Notes under the pieces: generated by a model
Seen by the model: the letters and a program-made list of their open reading frames with translations, nothing else
Databases searched by the model: none
What the model was told of the DNA's origin: nothing
Assembly (NCBI GenBank): GCA_964429675.1
Contig: CAYSDF010000013.1
Coordinates: 1-19,994 of the forward strand
Length of the DNA: 19,994 bases
Reading direction: 5' to 3'
Source of the DNA: GWA2-44-9 sp964429675
GTDB taxonomy: Bacteria > Patescibacteriota > Minisyncoccia > 2-02-FULL-40-12 > GWA2-44-9
Position numbers and translations under genes: made by a program
Shown here: in pieces, positions 13,644 to 18,218 of the stretch
Numbering within the stretch: the first letter of the stretch is position 1
Layout: each line of letters starts with the position of its first letter

Positions 13644-13667
13644 AAAAAGTCCCGCCATGGCGGGACT
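13644..13667 (-). terminator. Rho-independent terminator after the exported-protein gene
   Basis: A perfect 20-bp palindrome (AGTCCCGCCATGGCGGGACT, 13648-13667), followed on the minus strand by a run of five T. It lies 2 nt past the stop of the upstream gene. The stem has no unpaired loop bases on paper. Confidence 0.75.
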
Positions 13668-13669
13668 AG

Positions 13670-14179
13670 CTACTTATTTTTAAGCAGATTCTTCTTGTTT
13701 TGACTCCAGTAGCTAGAGATCCACTTTCGTAAATTTTCCTCAGTTGGCGGTAAATTACCACCTCCGCATGCTACGGCAGTATCTTTATTCCTTACCATTA
13801 TTAGAGCCCATGCTGTCGGACTGCACCTAGAACCATCTGAAACTTTACCATTAGCCGCCAAAAGTTTATTAGCGATAGCCCCGTCAAATGGCTGACCATA
13901 TAGAAAGACGGGGCGATATTTTAGGGCAAGGACATGTTTTACAAGTCCATCAATTTCTTGGCGAGAATAAGCAGGTGCTTTTTTATAATAATTTACAGAG
14001 ATTGCAATACCCTTTAGTGTGTCCCACTCTCTGCCAGCCGCCCAAATCTCATCCTGCGAAGATACAAATAAAATTTCGTCAGCTGGTTTTGTATTGATGC
14101 CTAAATTTCCGATACGCGGGATACATGCACACTCAAATGTAAGAGTTGAGAAAAGTAACAGGGCGACCCTAAAAAACAT
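13670..14179 (-). CDS. Exported protein of unknown function
   Basis: 169 residues, ATG start. I do not recognise a family. A hydrophobic N-terminal segment (MFFRVALLLFSTLTFECACI) looks like a signal peptide; Cys at 17 and 19 make a lipoprotein site possible, though the context is not a clean lipobox. The mature part has two more Cys (119 and 138, in SRCSPTAW and AVACGGG), plausibly a disulfide, and a mixed alpha/beta look (GIAISVNYYKK, VKHVLALKYRPVFLYGQPFD). The C terminus is basic. It is transcribed toward the methyltransferase-like gene but separated from it by a terminator. Upstream, 14180-14573 holds no gene, only the hairpin array. Confidence 0.7.
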   Translation of the reverse strand: MFFRVALLLFSTLTFECACIPRIGNLGINTKPADEILFVSSQDEIWAAGREWDTLKGIAISVNYYKKAPAYSRQEIDGLVKHVLALKYRPVFLYGQPFDGAIANKLLAANGKVSDGSRCSPTAWALIMVRNKDTAVACGGGNLPPTEENLRKWISSYWSQNKKNLLKNK

Positions 14180-14210
14180 CTTCTACTCCAGAACATATTA
14201 AATACCTGGG

Positions 14211-14573
14211 GCTAATATATCACATGGCGATATATTAGCAATCAGATTTTAGTGAGCGGGTCGCCCTCGCCCAAAATGGCGGGGACGAACCTCGCTAGAC
14301 TTGCTTTGCAAGTCAGGAGCGGGCCGCTCATGAAATGAGCGAGCCTCGCTCAAAAAATGCTAGCATTTTTTGAGCGGGTGAAGGGAATAGTCTACAACTC
14401 AAATTGCCTTCCGACAATTTGGTCGCAGACCCGCCTCGCGTGGTTTTCTGTCAATTACAGAAAACCACAGGCTCCGGCATTCGATTCCCTACGCAAATGA
14501 AGCAGTTCATTTGCTTCACCTATAGATAAAATAAAAACCATCTGTTTCAAAACGGTTTTTATTTTATCTATAG
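14211..14573. repeat. Dense array of nine hairpins downstream of tRNA-Gly
   Basis: This 363-bp stretch has no gene and is almost fully covered by stem-loops: 14211-14239 (11-bp stem), about 14254-14296 (imperfect), 14298-14314 (7), 14325-14341 (7), 14347-14376 (perfect 30-bp palindrome), 14390-14430 (16 pairs with one bulge, two of them G-U on the minus strand), 14440-14468 (12), 14493-14514 (9) and 14520-14573 (20). Linkers reuse a few words (GAGCGGGT, CCTCGCT). GAGCGGGTGAAGGGAAT at 14372-14388 is identical to the 3' end of the tRNA-Gly gene (14573-14589), and an inverted, hairpin-interrupted copy is at 14480-14520. It is not a CRISPR: there are no constant repeat units with spacers. Confidence 0.75.
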
Positions 14574-14644
14574 AGCGGGTGAAGGGAATCGAACCCTCAT
14601 CTCAACCTTGGGAAGGTCGCGTTCTACCACTAAACCACACCCGC
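14574..14644 (-). tRNA. tRNA-Gly (anticodon CCC)
   Basis: Complete cloverleaf: acceptor GCGGGTG/CACCCGC, D arm with TTTAGTGGTAGAA, anticodon stem CGACC/GGTTG around TTCCCAA (anticodon CCC), T arm AGGG-TTCGATT-CCCT. Discriminator is U73, as in bacterial tRNA-Gly. CCA is not encoded. Its 3' end abuts the 20-bp hairpin at 14520-14573, the first unit of the array. Confidence 0.95.
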
Positions 14645-14697
14645 AATATTCTTAAGTTTTAAAACCATAATACTTAATACTTACTCCTTAATACTAT

Positions 14698-15066
14698 CTA
14701 GTATCCCCACATCCAATACCACCACTTTAAATAGTTAGGCTTATTTTTCAAGATATCTTCAGAAGATGCAGAGGCATTCTTCGCTGAAGTATCACGATAC
14801 ACAAACACTACTTGCTCATCCGAATTTTTATAATTTAGATTTAGTTTGGCCTCTCTTTCAAGAAAAGAAGGATTTTGCATATAAGATATGTATTTTTCTA
14901 ATTGACTGTTCTCTTTTTTGGTTGTTTCTATCTTGCTTTCTATACTCCTGGCTCCATTATTAACTGATTTTTCCTGGAGTCTGAGATCCAGAGCAGAAAC
15001 TCCAAGCCAGACTAAAAGACCCAGTAGCACTCCAGAAAATATTTTTGAATTAAGAATCCGGTTCAT
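14698..15066 (-). CDS. Septum formation initiator, FtsB/DivIC family
   Basis: 122 residues, ATG start. The plan is that of FtsB/DivIC: short cytoplasmic N terminus, one membrane helix (about 9-26, IFSGVLLGLLVWLGVSAL), a coiled-coil stretch (about 30-62, LQEKSVNNGARSIESKIETT) and the family motif NPSFLEREAKLNLNYKNSDEQ (65-85; compare the usual D.Y.E..AR..LG...PGE). These small bitopic proteins join FtsL and FtsQ/DivIB in the divisome. The C-terminal tail (LKWWYWMWGY) is unusually rich in aromatics. It lies between tRNA-Gly and lepA on the minus strand, without a close partner. Which of FtsB, FtsL or DivIC it is cannot be settled from sequence alone. Confidence 0.82.
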   Translation of the reverse strand: MNRILNSKIFSGVLLGLLVWLGVSALDLRLQEKSVNNGARSIESKIETTKKENSQLEKYISYMQNPSFLEREAKLNLNYKNSDEQVVFVYRDTSAKNASASSEDILKNKPNYLKWWYWMWGY

Positions 15067-15068
15067 TC

Positions 15069-15097
15069 TTGCAAATATATCATAAAACAGTTAAAAT
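15069..15097 (+). promoter_or_regulatory. Candidate promoter for the small plus-strand membrane peptide
   Basis: TTGCAA, exactly 17 nt, then TAAATT-like TAAAAT. The predicted start is about 25 nt before the ATG at 15129. It overlaps the start region of the FtsB-like gene on the other strand. Confidence 0.45.
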
Positions 15098-15128
15098 TTT
15101 ACATCAGATAAGAACTTAATTTAAACCT

Positions 15129-15230
15129 ATGTTTTTCGGGAATAAAAAATTACTCAGAAAGATCACTATCGTAGTCTCCGTCGTAACAATCGGAAGCATG
15201 ATCGCCTTCCTCCTCATACCGTTATTATAA
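15129..15230 (+). CDS. Predicted 33-residue single-pass membrane peptide
   Basis: ATG to TAA, 33 codons. The sequence has a short basic head (MFFGNKKLLRKI) followed by an uninterrupted hydrophobic stretch (ITIVVSVVTIGSMIAFLLIP), that is, one membrane helix with positive-inside topology. A reasonable promoter lies upstream; no Shine-Dalgarno is seen before the ATG. Similar tiny hydrophobic ORFs are familiar from CPR genomes, but I know of no function. It is antisense to the space between lepA and the FtsB-like gene and lies 26 nt from the sequence gap. It could be chance, though the clean topology argues for a real gene. Confidence 0.5.
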   Translation: MFFGNKKLLRKITIVVSVVTIGSMIAFLLIPLL

Positions 15231-15256
15231 TAGATACTCTTGAGTGCTGCTAATCC

Positions 15257-15356
15257 NNNNNNNNNNNNNNNNNNNNNNNNNNNNNNNNNNNNNNNNNNNN
15301 NNNNNNNNNNNNNNNNNNNNNNNNNNNNNNNNNNNNNNNNNNNNNNNNNNNNNNNN
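15257..15356. other. Assembly gap (100 N)
   Basis: Exactly 100 unknown bases, the conventional length for a gap of unknown size. It hides the last codons of lepA and any lepA terminator; the true distance may differ. Confidence 0.99.
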
Positions 15357-17113
15357 TCCATTTTCTTTTTCCCTCTCTTCTGTTTTTCGAGCAGCTTCAT
15401 CTTTCTGGTTATATCTCCTCCATAAAGATACCCAGTCACATCTTTGCGTCTGGCGCTTATAGTCTCTCTGGCTATAATTTTACCGCCGATTGCCGCCTGG
15501 ATAGAAACCTGGAACCATTGGGCAGGAATCGTTTCTTTAAGCTTGGCCGCCATTGCTCTTCCTTCATAATATGCTCGTTCCTTAGGAACTATTTTTGAAA
15601 ACGGCTCGACAATATCCTCAGCGACAAGTATGTCAAGACGTACAAGATCAGCTTTACGCATATCAATTATTTCATAACTCATTGAGGCATACCCCGAAGA
15701 AACGCTTTTTAATTTATCGTAGAAATCAGTGATAATTTCACCAAGAGGGATCTCATATTTCAGCAGAATCGTATCTTTACCTATATAATCCGTCCCTACA
15801 TAGGTATTTCTTACCGTAGATACTAGCTCCATCACATTTCCCAGATAATCAGATGGGGCAATTATCTCAATTTTTGCTATCGGCTCAGCAATACTTTCTA
15901 TTTTAGAAAAATCAGGGAGCATTGCCGCATAGCGGACTTTTAAATCTCCCCCATGGTTGAGTTTTACTAAATATTCCACCGATGGCGATGATATTATCAG
16001 TGGGAGACTGAATTCTCTTTTAAGACGCTCTGAGATTATCTCGACGTGAAGCATCCCCAAAAAACCAACCCTGAATCCCCTGCCAAGCCCAGCCGAAGAT
16101 TCCGGTTCATATATCAAAGAGGCATCTGTAAGTTTGAGTTTTCCCAGGGCATCCCTTAAGTCATCATAATCATCGGCATTTTCAGGGAAAAAACTGGCAA
16201 AAACCATGGGCTTTGGCTCTTTATACCCATCTAATGCCTTAAAGCTTTTAGATGTCAGTTGTTGGTTATCAGTTGTTGTTATCGTATCTCCCACTCTTAT
16301 CATATCAGGATTTTTAAGACCCGTAGCAATATATCCTATATCACCGGCGGAAAGTAAATCAATTTCCTTTAAAGCCGGGGAAAAATATCCAACTTCAATG
16401 ACATCAGCTTGGGTTTTGGTGGCAAAGGCAGTTATTTTATTACCTCTCTTAATATTTCCGCTAAAAACTCTTATATAGGCCAAGACGCCCTTGTAAGCAT
16501 CAAAGCTGGAATCGAAAATAAGGCATTTCAGGCCACTGTTATCCTCTATTTTAGGAGGCTTAATGTCTGATATTACTCTTTCCAAAACTTTATCCACATT
16601 GGTGCCATTTTTACCCGAGATTTCAAGAATATCTTCCGACTCAACAGCTAAAAGATTAGACAGTTCTTCTTTGACTTGGGCAGTCCGGGCATTGGGCAAG
16701 TCTATCTTATTTATCACAGGGATTATCGTCAGTCCTTGTTTTTCGGCAAGGTGTAAATTGGCCAGAGTTTGAGCCTGAATTCCCTTGGAAGCATCCACTA
16801 GCAGTATCGCTCCCTCAACGGCCGCCAAAGAACGCGATACTTCATAAGAAAAATCCACATGGCCCGGAGTATCTATAAGATTCAGGATATATTCCTGGCC
16901 CCTAGAAACATACCTCATCTTTACCGGCTGAAGCTTGATAGTGATGCCCCTCTCGCGCTCCAGCTCCATAGTATCGAGGAATTGCTCCTGCATTTTCCTT
17001 TTCTCAATAGTTCCGGTCAATTCTAAAAATCGATCCGCTAGGGTCGATTTTCCATGGTCAATATGGGCGATAATAACAAAATTTCTAACTTTTTTTATAT
17101 TATCTTGTTCCAT
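15357..17113 (-). CDS. lepA: Translation elongation factor 4 (LepA), 3' end in gap
   Basis: 585 residues are readable before the gap, so only about 15-20 C-terminal residues are missing (typical LepA is about 600). GTPase motifs are AHIDHGKST (16-24), RGITI (55-59), DTPGH (81-85), NKID (135-138) and SGKNG (about 165). Domain III has VGFLGMLHVEIISERLKREF, typical of LepA, and the C-terminal LepA-specific part runs to LLEKQKRGKKKM at the gap edge. LepA is a ribosome-associated GTPase affecting initiation and elongation under stress. The frame remains open through the N and on to 15116, but the peptide beyond the gap does not resemble a LepA end and should not be counted. A 34-bp palindrome lies 10 nt upstream of the ATG, right after a transposase gene, so lepA's own promoter is not evident. 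Confidence 0.96.
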
Positions 17114-17123
17114 CTTTAAAATA

Positions 17124-17157
17124 ACAAGGGGCGCCCTTGTACAAGGGCGCCCCTTGT
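17124..17157. repeat. Perfect 34-bp palindrome between the RAYT gene and lepA
   Basis: ACAAGGGGCGCCCTTGT followed by its exact reverse complement, with centre between 17140 and 17141. No T-run follows, so it is not a standard terminator. A near-identical copy is at 17797-17829, so the pair brackets the transposase gene like REP/BIME units. Confidence 0.85.
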
Positions 17158-17161
17158 ATGC

Positions 17162-17782
17162 TTAGTCTAAAAGGATATCTTCCATACCTTTTTTATCTTT
17201 TATCAGTTGGTAGCCACTCTCTACAAATTCTTTATACCCCTTACTGTTTCCGAACTGATCGTAAATAATGCTTTTATCGCACAACCTATCTTCTCTTAAG
17301 CCTACAAAAAATGGGTAGCTACTCCATCTGTAGTCATCTAAATTCGTAACCAGTCCAGCAACTTTCGGATTTTGATGTATATATGCAGAAAGCCATTTTA
17401 AATATTCGTTATCATTAACCAATACCTGCTTGAATCTATCTTGAAAAACATGACCTACCCGCTGATACTTTTTATTAAAATACATTGAATAGCTAGTACA
17501 AATTTTTAATAGTAATTTACTAGTGGGCAAATCGGTATTCTGCCTTATAAGAAGATGGAAATGATTTGGCATTAAACAATAACTAATTAGAGAGAATGCT
17601 CCCTCCGGCAAAGGCTGGGTACGATTAATGGTCTTCGGATCAGGAAATAAATTCTGCCCAATCTTGAATATAAAAAAATCATAATCTTCGTCGTCTATAA
17701 ATATACTCTTCTTCTCGTTCCCGCGATTAAAAACATGAAAATATTCTCCGGCTCCAGATTCTTTGTAGTCTCTATTTTTCAT
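17162..17782 (-). CDS. REP-associated tyrosine transposase (RAYT, Y1_Tnp/IS200-like domain)
   Basis: 206 residues, ATG start. YFHVFNRGNEKKSIFID (14-30) is the usual N terminus of TnpA-REP proteins. CLMPNHFHLLIR (69-80) contains the HUH metal-binding pair H74/H76. LSAYIHQNPKVAGL (131-144), followed by YRWSSYPFF, is the helix that carries the nucleophilic Tyr in this family, Y134 being the likely one. RAYTs are single-copy domesticated relatives of IS200/IS605 transposases that act on REP palindromes. Two 33-34-bp palindromes sit 4 nt after the stop and 14 nt before the start, fitting that role. There is no TnpB and no IS end beyond these, so it is not a complete insertion sequence. Full length, no frameshift; probably active or recently so. 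Confidence 0.93.
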   Translation of the reverse strand: MKNRDYKESGAGEYFHVFNRGNEKKSIFIDDEDYDFFIFKIGQNLFPDPKTINRTQPLPEGAFSLISYCLMPNHFHLLIRQNTDLPTSKLLLKICTSYSMYFNKKYQRVGHVFQDRFKQVLVNDNEYLKWLSAYIHQNPKVAGLVTNLDDYRWSSYPFFVGLREDRLCDKSIIYDQFGNSKGYKEFVESGYQLIKDKKGMEDILLD

Positions 17783-17796
17783 TTTTAAATCGTACT

Positions 17797-17829
17797 ACAA
17801 GGGGCGCCCTTGTACAAGGCGCCCCTTGT
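17797..17829. repeat. 33-bp near-perfect palindrome upstream of the RAYT gene
   Basis: Same sequence as 17124-17157 except that one G is missing in the right arm (ACAAGGGGCGCCCTTGT then ACAAGGCGCCCCTTGT). The two copies lie in the same relation to the transposase, one on each side. The following 17830-17893 shows nothing else. Confidence 0.85.
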
Positions 17830-17893
17830 TTAGCTTGGCTGGCCTCCGAAGCTCTCAATTGCCTCACACAATATCATGATTTTAGTCTAATAA

Positions 17894-17919
17894 AAAGAAG
17901 CCCTGAGTTGGGCTTCTTT
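17894..17919 (-). terminator. Rho-independent terminator of the CxxC protein gene
   Basis: AAAGAAGCCC/GGGCTTCTTT, a 10-bp stem with a 6-nt loop. The distal arm ends in TTT and is followed by TTA on the minus strand. It starts 2 nt after the stop at 17922. Confidence 0.85.
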
Positions 17920-17921
17920 GT

Positions 17922-18212
17922 TTAAAATTCGATCTCCTGTTGATCGGCTTTTTCCATGCCGATATCGTCAAATCTTTTCCTGCAATCCTGACAATGAGGA
18001 AAGTGAACTTTTTCAATGTATAAGAGCTGATCTCTGCTAAAAATATCGTCGCCTATCTCCCCTTTCGTTATTTTTTTGTATGCTTCAAGCGCTGTATTAT
18101 TTAAATGCGGTCCTCTCTCTAAAATAAGCGAGTTGTCTGGAATTCCATCAGCCATAAATAATTCGGGGTGGAATTTCATTTCTTTTTTCCTTGTTTGTCT
18201 TTCAAGTCTCAT
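17922..18212 (-). CDS. Small protein with H-x2-HCxxC motif, unknown function
   Basis: 96 residues. I do not recognise a family. The protein is hydrophilic and basic at the N terminus (MRLERQTRKKEMKFHPELF). HFPHCQDCRKRFDD (70-83) contains two His and two Cys spaced like a zinc-binding knuckle, short of a full zinc finger. The tail is acidic. The start is supported by a strong Shine-Dalgarno, AGGAGG, 9 nt before the ATG. That site is formed by the last two Arg codons of the upstream surface-protein gene, so the two genes are likely translationally coupled. No signal peptide, so cytosolic, possibly regulatory or an adaptor. It ends at a good terminator. Confidence 0.75.
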   Translation of the reverse strand: MRLERQTRKKEMKFHPELFMADGIPDNSLILERGPHLNNTALEAYKKITKGEIGDDIFSRDQLLYIEKVHFPHCQDCRKRFDDIGMEKADQQEIEF

Positions 18213-18218
18213 ATTAAA

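Noticed and set aside
14211..14573. CRISPR array
   Set aside because: The hairpins differ in sequence and length; there is no constant direct repeat with unique spacers and no cas gene nearby.
15116..15256. Extension of the lepA frame through the N-run to 15116
   Set aside because: The frame is open only because N codons cannot stop it. The peptide after the gap does not resemble the conserved LepA C terminus, and the expected missing length fits inside the gap.
17124..17157. Rho-independent terminator of the RAYT gene
   Set aside because: There is no T-run after the stem on the minus strand (ATTTT appears only after a TTA interruption) and the same palindrome lies upstream of the gene, which favours a repeat element.
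17162..17782. Complete IS200/IS605 insertion sequence
   Set aside because: No TnpB, no distinct left and right ends; the protein has RAYT-type features and the flanking palindromes fit REP-like sites.
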